In this document: piece by piece, positions 1-7,870 of the stretch
Layout: every line of letters starts with the position of its first letter
How positions within the stretch are numbered: position 1 is the stretch's first letter
Assembly: GCA_934757245.1 (NCBI GenBank)
Contig: CAKVLH010000012.1
Coordinates: 1-54,425 of the forward strand
From: an uncultured Candidatus Melainabacteria bacterium
GTDB lineage: Bacteria > Cyanobacteriota > Vampirovibrionia > Gastranaerophilales > Gastranaerophilaceae
Direction of reading: 5' to 3'
Length of the DNA stretch: 54,425 nucleotides
The notes under the pieces: model-generated
The model's database searches: none
What the model saw: only the letters and a program-made list of their open reading frames with translations
Told to the model about the DNA's origin: nothing
Translations under genes and position numbers: made by a program

Positions 1-38
1 GGGAAGATAGCACGTTGCCAACATCTAATTTAAGAAAA

Positions 39-77
39 AGAGATAAATTGATGGATTTCAGTTTATCTCTTTTTTTT
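39..77 (+). terminator. Rho-independent terminator
   Basis: A 9-bp perfect stem (AGAGATAAA at 39-47 with TTTATCTCT at 62-70) is followed by a run of seven T. It probably ends a gene lying to the left of the window. The stem is AT-rich, so strength is uncertain. Confidence 0.65.
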
Positions 78-194
78 GCTACGTTTTAGTTGGACCCAAA
101 GCCTAATCCACATTCTTGCCTATAGACTAAAAAGGTGGAAACCGCTTACGCTTTTTCCACCCTACTGGCTTACAATTCAAATTATTTGTCAGAG

Positions 195-222
195 ATGTAA
201 CACAATATACATTGTGTTACAT
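195..222. repeat. Palindrome P1 (12-bp arms)
   Basis: ATGTAACACAAT, a 4-nt loop ATAC, then ATTGTGTTACAT: a perfect inverted repeat. The core is the same as palindrome P2 at 618-667, about 420 bp downstream. Either a transcription-factor site or the end of a small mobile element would fit. Confidence 0.75.
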
Positions 223-307
223 GTTAGCGTACCATATTGTACAAGATTTGTGAAGTATAATATATAAATTTTCTTGCACGAAATTAACTCAATAGATTTT
301 TTTTATA

Positions 308-362
308 ATACCCTCTCCCGCCTTCGGCACCCTCTCCATGTAGAATTGAAAAAGGAGAGGGG
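308..362 (+). repeat. Dispersed repeat family A, copy 1
   Basis: About 50 bp beginning ACCCTCTCCCGCCTTCGGCA and ending AAAAAGGAGAGGG. A second copy, differing at only a few positions, lies in inverted orientation at 29452-29510, upstream of the giant fliD-like gene. The element has internal CCTCTCC/GGAGAGG complementarity and can fold. Confidence 0.85.
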
Positions 363-378
363 AGCAGGACTTGTTTGT

Positions 379-414
379 TTGAACATCTTTAGCGCATCCC
401 CTCCCTCGGGGGAG
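379..414 (+). repeat. Dispersed repeat family B, copy 1
   Basis: Contains AACATCTTTAGCGCATCCCC followed by TCCCTCGGGGGAG. The same sequence occurs at 41947-41982 in the same orientation, in both cases just upstream of a family C copy. Confidence 0.85.
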
Positions 415-434
415 TTTTCTACTTCACTTTTAAG

Positions 435-472
435 CTAGTAGTTATACTTACCAGTTGGGAAGTTTAGTGTAA
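435..472 (+). repeat. Dispersed repeat family D, copy 1
   Basis: TAGTTATACTTAC and GGAAGT.TAGTG blocks are shared with 14557-14594. At this locus the piece sits between family B and family C, whereas the B-C pair at 41947-42114 lacks it, so it looks like a nested insertion. Confidence 0.6.
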
Positions 473-502
473 AAGGAGAGGGTTTTCTCAACTTAAAAAA
501 AA

Positions 503-602
503 TAACACCCTCTCTAGAATTTCTAAATTCAAGGGTGAAACCAAATAATAAATTTTACGCCCTTTCATTAAGAAATTCTTTCTCTCCCATTGGAGAGAAT
601 TT
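503..602 (+). repeat. Dispersed repeat family C, copy 1
   Basis: About 100 bp starting AACACCCTCTCTAGAATTTC and ending near TTGGAGAGAATT. It matches 42017-42114 with only a handful of differences. The two halves are partly complementary (TAGAATTTCT near the left, AAGAAATTCT near the right), so the unit can form an imperfect hairpin, as in MITE-like elements. Confidence 0.85.
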
Positions 603-617
603 TAAATTGCAAAATAA

Positions 618-667
618 ATTAACCAGAGATGTAACACAATGTATATTGTGTTACATCTCTGGTTAAT
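618..667. repeat. Palindrome P2 (23-bp perfect arms)
   Basis: A perfect 23-bp inverted repeat around a 4-nt loop GTAT; the core TGTAACACAAT/ATTGTGTTACA is shared with P1. It ends 23 bp before the prepilin-like gene and runs into ATTTTTT. It could be a terminator-like hairpin, an operator for the downstream gene, or the inverted end of an element whose other end is P1. Confidence 0.85.
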
Positions 668-690
668 ATTTTTTACACAAGGAGAGCTCG

Positions 691-2097
691 ATGAAAAAAT
701 CTGGATTTACGCTGGCGGAATTATTAATAGCCCTAGGTATAGTAGGAGTTATATCAGCGTTGCTTGCAACCGCGCTTTTAACCCTTCAACCGGATCAGCA
801 GAAAGCTATATATCTAAAAAACTATGATGCACTTTCAAAAGCTGTCAAGGAGCTTGCACATAATAATAGACTATTTCCTATATGCCAAGATAATCTTAAT
901 TGTCAAGAGCATCCGCTTTTTAATACTTCAAATGGTGTTGGTGGGCGCTTTGTAGCAATAGGCGAGGGCAATGGCAAACTTTGCAGAGGTCTTTCATATG
1001 TTTTCAACGGTCAAATGCTTCCAAATTTGAATTGCGATAATCAACCCCTTACTTATGAAGACGGAGATTGGACTCCTTCATTTCGAACTTATCGTACAGA
1101 GTGGCTGGTTTCTACATTACGTGAGCTGAGTGGGAGCTCCGCAACTTACCAGAGCGATGTTTATTTTGACTTGAATGGTCCAGCAGCTCCAAATTGTGTT
1201 TACGGTGATAATTGCAAAAATCCAGACCGCTTCAAATTTTTGGTAGCCGCAAACGGAACAGTAATTCCGGCTGACCCAATTGGACAAGAATATATCAAAA
1301 CCCGTAAAAATTGGCGTAAATCTAATTTGAATATTTCAGAAGACCGCTCCACTAAAGAAACCCTGCTTGCAGACCTCCGAAGCTTCATCCTAAATCCGTG
1401 TGCTAGTGAAAGTGGTGGTGATGGAGATAGCAAAGATAATAGTGGAATAGAATGGATACAAGTGCCAATTACATGTAATTTTACAAATGTTGTATCCGGA
1501 AATAATAGCGAGAATATTGTATTGGAAATGCCTACTACGATAACTTGTGATTCTCCAATGCCCTGGGATGTAACATTTCACTCAGATCGTTACTTTTCCT
1601 CTATTGTTGGCTACCCGACAAAATCTGTAATGAATGAGTTTATTGAAAAAGAGTATTTGGGGGCTAATAAAAAATCTTTTTATGATACTAAGTTAGCTGA
1701 GGGTGAATGTACTATTCCAAAAGATGAATATTCATGTAAAGAAGATATGACATACTATTTTAATTATAAACCGGTGATTTTGTTTACCGGTGATTCTTCT
1801 TTGTCGGAAGCTGTCTATTTACCATTTGTTCTTTACGCTACTTACTCAACAGGTGCAACACGAGAAGCTTACGCTTATCCAAGATTTTCTGAAATCTATA
1901 GTGATCATAGAGCGATAGATTTTCATTTTATTGACAAGACGGAAGGTTTGTCCAATGGTAATACCAGTCGCATTCTAGGTCCTTATTTCCCTTCAGTAGA
2001 TGCTATGTGTAAGTATGATTATTATGACATGAGAATTAATAAGAAGGTAACTTTTGCGGAATTATATGGAATAAAGTGTCCTAAATGGTATGAATAA
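691..2097 (+). CDS. Type IV prepilin-like / pseudopilin-like protein
   Basis: 468 residues. The N-terminus is a class III prepilin signal: short basic leader MKKSG, cleavage expected before FTLAELL, with Glu at mature position 5, followed by a hydrophobic helix of about 20 residues that anchors and assembles pilins. The remaining 430 residues contain many cysteines and aromatic residues and no domain I can name. Most pseudopilins are 120-250 residues, so this is a large one with an extended exported domain. The ribosome site AAGGAGAG lies 4-5 nt before the ATG, and palindrome P2 lies just upstream. No pilus assembly gene is adjacent. It is probably processed by a prepilin peptidase elsewhere and displayed on, or secreted through, a type IV pilus or type II secretion machine. 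The class is well supported; the specific role is unknown. Confidence 0.85.
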   Translation: MKKSGFTLAELLIALGIVGVISALLATALLTLQPDQQKAIYLKNYDALSKAVKELAHNNRLFPICQDNLNCQEHPLFNTSNGVGGRFVAIGEGNGKLCRGLSYVFNGQMLPNLNCDNQPLTYEDGDWTPSFRTYRTEWLVSTLRELSGSSATYQSDVYFDLNGPAAPNCVYGDNCKNPDRFKFLVAANGTVIPADPIGQEYIKTRKNWRKSNLNISEDRSTKETLLADLRSFILNPCASESGGDGDSKDNSGIEWIQVPITCNFTNVVSGNNSENIVLEMPTTITCDSPMPWDVTFHSDRYFSSIVGYPTKSVMNEFIEKEYLGANKKSFYDTKLAEGECTIPKDEYSCKEDMTYYFNYKPVILFTGDSSLSEAVYLPFVLYATYSTGATREAYAYPRFSEIYSDHRAIDFHFIDKTEGLSNGNTSRILGPYFPSVDAMCKYDYYDMRINKKVTFAELYGIKCPKWYE

Positions 2098-2168
2098 AAT
2101 ATAAAATATTCAAAAGAGTAACAAAACTGTACCTGACTTTTTCAGATGAGTTCAATGTTACATTTTAG

Positions 2169-3017
2169 TTAGCAATTTATTTCCAAATTTGGATTTTTTC
2201 TAAACCAAGTTAATTGGCGCTTTGCATAATTTCTTGTATGTTGTTTTAGTTTATCTAAGGCTTCTTCCAGCGTTGCTTCGCCGTCTAAATAAGTTAAAAT
2301 TTCTTTATAGCCGATTGTGTCAATAATATTTGATATTCGTCCGTGTTTTTCGATTAAAGCCTTTGTTTCTTCAACAATTCCCATTTCATACATCACATCA
2401 ACACGCTTGTTAATTCTATCATACAACCATTCTCGAGACTGAATTTCCGGCATAATCCATTCTACGTCGTATTCAGGTTCTTTCTGAATTTGGACTTCGG
2501 AAAGGGGCTTCCCTAGTAGTGATATAAGCTCCATAGCTCTGACTATTCGTCTAAAATTTGCGTCTTTAACTCTTTCGTAAGTTATTTTGTCGACTTTTTC
2601 CAGTTCTTCCAACAAATCTTCGCGCGTGCGTTTTTCAAGCTTTGCTCTAAGTTCATAATTGGTTTCAACTTTTGGTAAATCATAATGTTCGAGTAAAACT
2701 CTAAAATATAAACCTGTTCCGCCAGCTACAATTGGAGTTTTATCGCGTGATAGAATGTCTTGAATTGCTATTTTGGCATCTTCTGCGAATTTGCCGGCAG
2801 AATAATCAAATTCAGGTTCTACAATATCTATTAAATGGTGTGGAATTCCCTCACGTTCTTCCAATGTTGGTTTAGCAGAAGCTATGTCAAATCCTTTATA
2901 CACAAGTCTTGAGTCGGCAGAAATGATTTCGCCGTCCAATTTATGCGCAAGTTCAATTGCTAATTTAGTTTTACCGCTTGCTGTAGGGCCGACTACAGCT
3001 ATAACTTTAGGTTTCAT
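2169..3017 (-). CDS. miaA: tRNA dimethylallyltransferase
   Basis: 282 residues. The enzyme transfers a dimethylallyl group to N6 of A37 in tRNAs reading codons that start with U. Visible signatures are the P-loop GPTASGKT near residue 10, the SADSRLVYKGFDIASAKP segment, and GGTGLYFRVLLE near residue 100. The C-terminus ends with the usual TRNYAKRQLTWFRK helix. Length is slightly short for the family (about 290-310) but all core blocks are present. It is divergent from the TPR/NHL gene, the two starts being only about 45 bp apart. A TAGAAT hexamer stands exactly 6 nt before the ATG, so a leaderless message is possible; an AAGG that could serve as a ribosome site overlaps it. Confidence 0.95.
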   Translation of the reverse strand: MKPKVIAVVGPTASGKTKLAIELAHKLDGEIISADSRLVYKGFDIASAKPTLEEREGIPHHLIDIVEPEFDYSAGKFAEDAKIAIQDILSRDKTPIVAGGTGLYFRVLLEHYDLPKVETNYELRAKLEKRTREDLLEELEKVDKITYERVKDANFRRIVRAMELISLLGKPLSEVQIQKEPEYDVEWIMPEIQSREWLYDRINKRVDVMYEMGIVEETKALIEKHGRISNIIDTIGYKEILTYLDGEATLEEALDKLKQHTRNYAKRQLTWFRKNPNLEINC

Positions 3018-3050
3018 ATTTACATTCTACCTTAAAATTAAAAACTATGT

Positions 3051-3056
3051 TATAAT
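3051..3056 (+). promoter_or_regulatory. TATAAT -10 element giving a leaderless start
   Basis: A perfect TATAAT ends 6 nt before the ATG at 3063, so the expected transcription start coincides with the start codon. No good -35 box is visible at the usual spacing. Confidence 0.5.
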
Positions 3057-3062
3057 GTGTGC

Positions 3063-3890
3063 ATGTTTAAAAGAATTCTTGCAACAATTTTATTATCTTT
3101 GTCAATGGCAGCGACTTATGCCGCAGAAATTCCGATTGACGCAAAACTTGATTACAATCAGGGCATAGATTTTTATAAGCTTGGTATGTATGAAAGAGCT
3201 ATTGAATCCTTTCGTTCTGCTATCAGAACTTATCCAGATTATATAGATGCTTATTATAATTTAGCGACTATTCTTGAGTATTTGAAACAATATGCAGAAG
3301 CTCTTAATATATACAAGCAAGTTTATTTAAGAAATCCAAACGATTATGAAGTTATTTATAAGCTTGCATCTATGAGTTCTAAAATTGAGGATTACACTAA
3401 AGCAGCCGAATATTTACGATTGATACCTCAGTCCAGCAGCTATTACGCAAGAGGTCAAGAGCTTGCAGAATCAATAAAGATTTCAACAACGCTTCCTACG
3501 CCGCAAAGTAATGCGCCTTCTAAGATTGCAACTCAATCAGGAATTTATGAAAATATTTTAAGCCCAACAGGCATTACGACGGATAATCAAGGAAATGTTT
3601 ATGTTGCGACTTTCTCAGATAATTCAATTTTAAAAATCACTCCTGATGGTAAACGTCAAGTGTTTTTGAAGAGCACATTGATTAGCGGACCAATCAGTCT
3701 TGCAAGTGATAAAATTGGAAATATTTACGTTTCTAACTACAACACTAATAATGTTCTTAAAATTACTCCACAAGGCGTTGCAACAATTTTCGTATCAAAA
3801 ATTGATAAACCTTACGGATTACATGTTGAAGGCAATATGTTATTTATAACTTGCCAAGGTTCAAATTCGATTTTGAGGCAAAAACTGTAA
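3063..3890 (+). CDS. Exported TPR protein with C-terminal NHL/beta-propeller-like repeats
   Basis: 275 residues from the ATG at 3063 (a GTG two codons earlier is possible). Residues 1-21 form a signal peptide (FKRILATILLSLSMAATYAA), so it acts outside the cytoplasm. Residues 24-135 contain TPR helices (NQGIDFYKLGMYERAIESF, AYYNLATILEYLKQYAEAL). From about residue 150, two NHL-like strands follow (SPTGITTDNQGNVYVATFSD, SLASDKIGNIYVSNYNTN). The stop codon abuts the ATG of the next ABC ATPase gene with no gap, indicating translational coupling. A TATAAT lies exactly 6 nt before the chosen ATG, which would make the transcript leaderless. Function is unknown; context suggests an accessory to the downstream transporter. 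Confidence 0.8.
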   Translation: MFKRILATILLSLSMAATYAAEIPIDAKLDYNQGIDFYKLGMYERAIESFRSAIRTYPDYIDAYYNLATILEYLKQYAEALNIYKQVYLRNPNDYEVIYKLASMSSKIEDYTKAAEYLRLIPQSSSYYARGQELAESIKISTTLPTPQSNAPSKIATQSGIYENILSPTGITTDNQGNVYVATFSDNSILKITPDGKRQVFLKSTLISGPISLASDKIGNIYVSNYNTNNVLKITPQGVATIFVSKIDKPYGLHVEGNMLFITCQGSNSILRQKL

Positions 3891-4619
3891 ATGGCACTTA
3901 TAGAGATAAAAAATATAGTAAAGACTTATACAACAGGAGAAGATAGCTTTAATGCTTTAAATGGTGTATCGTTTTCTATAGAAAAAGGCGAATTTGTTGC
4001 AATTATGGGAACTTCAGGGTCGGGAAAATCTACTTGTATGAATACATTAGGTACGTTAGACAGACCGACGAGCGGAAGTTATCATCTCGATGGTGTTGAT
4101 GTATTTTCTCTTAATCAAGAAGAATTATCTGAAATTAGAAATCAAAAAATCGGATTTGTATTTCAAGGCTTTAATTTGATTTCAAGGACTTCTGCATTGG
4201 AAAACGTAGAATTACCTATGATTTACAAAGGTATTCCGGAAAATGAACGCCATAGACGCGCAAAAGAAGCATTGGAAATTGTCGGATTAAAAAATCGAGA
4301 ATCGCATATGCCAAATCAAATGTCCGGTGGTCAGCAACAGAGAGTTGCCATTGCAAGAGCGCTGGTCAATGATGCACCGCTAATTTTAGCCGACGAACCA
4401 ACAGGAAATTTGGATACCAAAACAAGTATTGAAGTTATGGAATTCTTTGTTCGTTTAAATAGAGGCTTTCAAGGCAAAGAAGGTAAAACAATCGTTCTTG
4501 TAACACATGAGCCGGATATTGCTGAATATTGTTCAAGAATTATCAGGTTTAAAGACGGTAACATTGTTTCAGATTTACCAAAAGATGAGTGGATGAAAAT
4601 TAGAACGAGAGAAACATAA
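3891..4619 (+). CDS. ABC transporter ATP-binding protein, MacB/LolD-like
   Basis: 242 residues, a complete single nucleotide-binding domain. Walker A is GTSGSGKST (around residues 40-48), the Q-loop is VFQGFN, the signature is MSGGQQQR, Walker B is LILADEPTGNLD and the switch His is in VTHEPD. The LADEPTGNLD form and length are typical of the LolD/MacB/FtsE branch, which powers lipoprotein or substrate extrusion from the membrane rather than classical import. It starts on the base after the TPR/NHL stop codon and is followed 45 bp later by an MlaE-type permease, a partner normally served by MlaF-type ATPases. Whether the two work together is inference from adjacency. Confidence 0.88.
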   Translation: MALIEIKNIVKTYTTGEDSFNALNGVSFSIEKGEFVAIMGTSGSGKSTCMNTLGTLDRPTSGSYHLDGVDVFSLNQEELSEIRNQKIGFVFQGFNLISRTSALENVELPMIYKGIPENERHRRAKEALEIVGLKNRESHMPNQMSGGQQQRVAIARALVNDAPLILADEPTGNLDTKTSIEVMEFFVRLNRGFQGKEGKTIVLVTHEPDIAEYCSRIIRFKDGNIVSDLPKDEWMKIRTRET

Positions 4620-4664
4620 TAATTATGTTATAATATTAAAAAAGAGAATTGTATTTGCCGATTT

Positions 4665-5396
4665 ATGATTAAATTTTTTGGAAATTGTGTAGAAAATCTT
4701 TATAGAAGTGTTATTTATCTTGTAACAGGACGTTCGCGACTAACTCACGTTATTGCACAAGCAGCGTCTATTAGTTATGATTCTCTTGTAATTTCTTTAG
4801 TTATTGCATTTGTATCAGCTGCCGTTATTGCAATACAAGTTTCAAAACAGTTTTTGATGTCAGGTGCGGAAGCTTATGTGGGTGGCTCAATTGCTGTAGT
4901 TATGATTAGAGAAATCGCTCCGGGGTTTGTAGCTTTGGCAATTGGTGCTCGCGCAGGTACTGCAATTTCAGCTGAAATTGCAAATATGCAGGTAACTTCA
5001 CAAGTTGATGCTATCAAAACTTTAAAAGTAGATCCTGTCGGATATTATTTTGCACCTAGAATTTTAGCTGCCGCAATTACTGTTCCTATGGTAGTTTTAA
5101 TTGCAGAATTAGTCGGAATTGCAGGTGGTTTGCTTGTATCTAACGCAACAATACATTTGCACCCTTCAAGATATATTACATCAGTTTGGCTTTGGTTAAG
5201 CACAAGAGATATTTACATAAGTTTATTTAAAGGATTGATTTTTGGCGTCCTTATTGCCTTAGTTTGCGCAACCCAAGGTTATAATACAAAAGGTGGCGCA
5301 AAAGATGTTGGAGAGTCAACAACAAAGGCAGCCGTTTTATCAACTGTTTATATGCTTATCGCTGATTTTTTGATTAATCTCGTGTTTTATCTATAA
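4665..5396 (+). CDS. MlaE-family ABC transporter permease
   Basis: 243 residues with about five hydrophobic segments. The block MIREIAPGFVALAIGARAGT and the following AEIANMQVTSQVDAI are hallmarks of the MlaE/YrbE/TGD1 permease family, which moves phospholipids between membranes with an MlaD-type MCE protein and an MlaF ATPase. No MCE gene is visible in the window, so the partner must be elsewhere if this is a full Mla system. A TATAAT at 4629-4634 could give an internal promoter with a 24-nt leader. No strong ribosome site precedes the ATG. The family call is secure; the substrate is inferred from the family. Confidence 0.88.
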   Translation: MIKFFGNCVENLYRSVIYLVTGRSRLTHVIAQAASISYDSLVISLVIAFVSAAVIAIQVSKQFLMSGAEAYVGGSIAVVMIREIAPGFVALAIGARAGTAISAEIANMQVTSQVDAIKTLKVDPVGYYFAPRILAAAITVPMVVLIAELVGIAGGLLVSNATIHLHPSRYITSVWLWLSTRDIYISLFKGLIFGVLIALVCATQGYNTKGGAKDVGESTTKAAVLSTVYMLIADFLINLVFYL

Positions 5397-5406
5397 TTTA
5401 AACAGA

Positions 5407-5847
5407 TTATTTTTCTACTGGAAAGTTTTTTCCTATACCAAAACCATCTCTAAGTACCATTAAGGCACCATAACCTGCTACTCCGATAGCTCCTAATTTA
5501 GAAAGAAAGCCCTTCGTGCCGATTGCTAAACCAGCACAAGCTACAGGAATTATGTTGCTTCCTAATGTACTCAAAAAACCGTTTACAAAACCCTTAGCAC
5601 TACCAAATGCTGAAAATAATGGATTGTTCATTCGTAAATCAGCAACTTTTTTTTGCATAGCATTGCCAACATAGCTTTCGTTATCCATTGTTCGTGTTGA
5701 CATAACAACTTTTTCAAAATGGTCAGCAGTTTCCATTTGAGAAACTCTTGCGGAATTCTTTTTTGCAACAGAATATGCATCATAAGCTACAGCGCTCATG
5801 CCGGCAATACCAACTGTTTTGCATATTATGTTTGAAACGGTTCCCAT
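5407..5847 (-). CDS. Unknown small membrane-associated protein
   Basis: 146 residues, not recognised. The N-terminus (IICKTVGIAGMSAVAYDAYSVAK) and the C-terminal half (NIIPVACAGLAIGTKGFL, AIGVAGYGALMVL) are Ala/Gly-rich and hydrophobic, suggesting two or three membrane-inserted segments. The middle is polar. It begins 2 bp after the stop of the HEAT-repeat gene, with an AAGGA ribosome site inside that gene, so the two are co-translated. It converges with the MlaE permease gene. Confidence 0.7.
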   Translation of the reverse strand: MGTVSNIICKTVGIAGMSAVAYDAYSVAKKNSARVSQMETADHFEKVVMSTRTMDNESYVGNAMQKKVADLRMNNPLFSAFGSAKGFVNGFLSTLGSNIIPVACAGLAIGTKGFLSKLGAIGVAGYGALMVLRDGFGIGKNFPVEK

Positions 5848-5849
5848 TT

Positions 5850-6830
5850 TTATTGTCCTTTAGCTTCACTTTGCTTATTTTCATCCTGTTTGTTATCATC
5901 TTTTACCGCAGGATTTGGAATGTTTTTAATTTCAGTACCACCTGACATTTTTAATAATATATCAGCTGCTTGTAATACATCTTCTTTATCAGCGCTCGGA
6001 TTTGCTTGAATATTATGAAGCAATTGAACAGTATAATCATTACCACTTGCCAAATGAGAAGCAAATGCGCTCAATGCTGCAACTCTGATTACTTTAGAAG
6101 GGTCTTGCAACATTTTATTCAATAATGCATTCAATGCTGCATCATCATATCTTCCTTTATCTTCATCAAGTCGTTTTAAAATATCTTTTGAAGCCATTAA
6201 ACGTATTTCATCATTTGGATTATTCAAATAATTTTCTAATGATTTAATATATTCATCTGTTAGAGCAACGACTCTTTTTTGTTTACTGTTTTTTTCTTCA
6301 GCTTTAATTTGAGCATTTCTAGCATCTAAATCATCGATAATTCCGTTTGACTTACTCATGTCTTCTTCTTTAACTTCTTGTTTCGCTACACTGTTTGTAT
6401 TTGGAAGATTTTGAGCAGTTTCAGGATTTTTAACCTCTTGTGAATTTAAAGCTTCTAATTGTTTATGAAGTTCATCTATATCAGCTTGTTTTATATTTTG
6501 ATTTGCTAAATCAGATGTTTCTTCTTTAGCCTTACCATTTGTTTGGTAATTGTAATTATTCAAATAATATTGTGGCGGATATGCTTGTGGCGCAAATTGC
6601 TGAGCATTAGGTTGTGCTTGTGGATTTGTCATGTAAGAAGGCGCTACACTATCTTGTGCATACGCGATTTGATTTGCAGGATTAATGCCTTGTGCGTATC
6701 CGTTGTATTGGTAACTATTTTGCGGATAACCATAATTTTTATCCGCTCCGCCGACATTTACTGCCGGATTTGATATCTGAATCGTTACACCGGAATAATT
6801 GGGTTGTGGATTAATCATTGGATTTGTCAT
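5850..6830 (-). CDS. Gln/Asn/Pro-rich protein with C-terminal HEAT-like repeats
   Basis: 326 residues. Residues 1-105 are rich in Asn, Gln, Pro, Tyr and Ala and look disordered. Residues 105-185 are charged and probably helical. Residues 185-300 form HEAT-like helical pairs (YIKSLENYLNNPNDEIRLMA, LNKMLQDPSKVIRVAALSAF). The Lys/Glu/Gln tail is low complexity. There is no signal peptide. It is the first gene of a two-gene operon with the small membrane-associated protein. The layout suggests a scaffold, but I do not recognise the family. Confidence 0.75.
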   Translation of the reverse strand: MTNPMINPQPNYSGVTIQISNPAVNVGGADKNYGYPQNSYQYNGYAQGINPANQIAYAQDSVAPSYMTNPQAQPNAQQFAPQAYPPQYYLNNYNYQTNGKAKEETSDLANQNIKQADIDELHKQLEALNSQEVKNPETAQNLPNTNSVAKQEVKEEDMSKSNGIIDDLDARNAQIKAEEKNSKQKRVVALTDEYIKSLENYLNNPNDEIRLMASKDILKRLDEDKGRYDDAALNALLNKMLQDPSKVIRVAALSAFASHLASGNDYTVQLLHNIQANPSADKEDVLQAADILLKMSGGTEIKNIPNPAVKDDNKQDENKQSEAKGQ

Positions 6831-6934
6831 AGCGCTTTCACCTTTTACACAGTTATATACATATATAAAGTCTAATAGAAATCAAAAATTGCTACTTTTC
6901 AATATTTTTGTTACGATATGTAAAGAGGTTTTCA

Positions 6935-7777
6935 ATGAATATCAAAATTTTAGATTGTACTTTAAGGGATGGTGCTTACGTTGTTGATGCTAAATTCGGC
7001 GAACAACGAATTTTTGATATTATTACGACTTTAGAGAATGCCAAAATTGACATTATTGAATGTGGTTGGCTTAGAAATTGCAGGCATGAAAAAGATTCTG
7101 TATTATATAATATTCCGGATGATGCAAAAAATTATATTAAAGATGCAAAATCAACTTTTTCTATGATGTTCGATTACGGAAGATATGATGTAAACAAACT
7201 TCCGCAAAATGTAGGTTTGATAGATATTATTCGAATAGCATTTTACAAAAAAAGCCTTGATGAGATTTCATTTGTTGCAGAAGATGTTAAAAACAAAGGC
7301 TATAAAGTTTTTCTACAAGCTTCCAATGTACAAGAATATTCTAAATCGGAATTAGTAAAACTTTGTAAGAGAGCAAATTTTATTGGAGTAGATTCTTGCT
7401 ATATGGTGGATTCTTTCGGTTCAATGTTTCCGCAAGACATGGATGTTATTTTACCTGTATTTGAAGAAAATTTGAAAGAGAATATCAAACTTGGATTTCA
7501 TTCGCACAACAATATTCAAATGTCATTGGCGCTTTCAATTAAATTCGCAAATACGTGTACGCGCGATATTATAATTGATTCGACTTTGGCTGGAATTGGA
7601 CGCGGAGCAGGCAATACAAAAACAGAACTTTTGCTTGAATACTTGAATAAATATAAGAATGCTAATTATAATACTGATGCAATTTGGAAAGATTTAAATA
7701 ACGGGCTTTTGCCGGATGCTAATTGGGAGTACACTCCGGAAAAAGGCTTTAGAGGTATTAATAATATTCATCCTTAA
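6935..7777 (+). CDS. DRE-TIM metallolyase (HMGL-like aldolase)
   Basis: 280 residues from the ATG at 6935, chosen because AAAGAGG stands 7 nt upstream and family homology begins there with ILDCTLRDGAY. That block supplies the catalytic Arg and metal-binding Asp of the HMG-CoA lyase/isopropylmalate synthase/4-hydroxy-2-oxovalerate aldolase superfamily. The second metal motif GFHSHNN and the cofactor-binding DSTLAGIGRGAGN are both present. It is shorter than the biosynthetic synthases and lacks their C-terminal regulatory domain, so a stand-alone aldolase of the 4-hydroxy-2-oxovalerate type is the nearest fit. The substrate cannot be assigned. The next gene is a sugar-type oxidoreductase, so a part in nucleotide-sugar or surface-sugar synthesis is possible. 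Confidence 0.85.
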   Translation: MNIKILDCTLRDGAYVVDAKFGEQRIFDIITTLENAKIDIIECGWLRNCRHEKDSVLYNIPDDAKNYIKDAKSTFSMMFDYGRYDVNKLPQNVGLIDIIRIAFYKKSLDEISFVAEDVKNKGYKVFLQASNVQEYSKSELVKLCKRANFIGVDSCYMVDSFGSMFPQDMDVILPVFEENLKENIKLGFHSHNNIQMSLALSIKFANTCTRDIIIDSTLAGIGRGAGNTKTELLLEYLNKYKNANYNTDAIWKDLNNGLLPDANWEYTPEKGFRGINNIHP

Positions 7778-7820
7778 TAATTAATTTGGTTTACAATTCT
7801 TTGCTTTCTGCTGTTTGCCC

Positions 7821-7849
7821 TTTACGGATAATTTGGGTTGTAATATAAT
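7821..7849 (+). promoter_or_regulatory. Sigma-70-type promoter
   Basis: TTTACG, a 17-bp spacer and a perfect TATAAT lie 22 bp before the ATG of the oxidoreductase gene, with a GGGGAGAA ribosome site between. Confidence 0.6.
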
Positions 7850-7870
7850 CTTCTTATAGGGGAGAATAGT

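Larger units (their letters stand above)
78..690. other. Gene-free region with dispersed repeats and two palindromes
   Basis: No convincing gene is present; the short open frames here lack a ribosome site and recognisable protein features. The stretch is a mosaic of repeat pieces that recur elsewhere in the window (308-362, 379-414, 435-472, 503-602) bracketed by two related palindromes at 195-222 and 618-667. Confidence 0.7.

Noticed and set aside
76..267. 63-codon open frame at the left end
   Set aside because: It overlaps palindrome P1 and repeats, has no ribosome site and no protein-like pattern.
195..667. The two palindromes as NtcA sites (GTA-N8-TAC)
   Set aside because: The pattern can be found in both, but it is short and common in AT-rich DNA, and no promoter geometry supports it.
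3880..3900. Possible fusion or frameshift between the TPR/NHL and ATPase genes
   Set aside because: The stop and the next ATG are adjacent and both proteins are complete; this is ordinary translational coupling.
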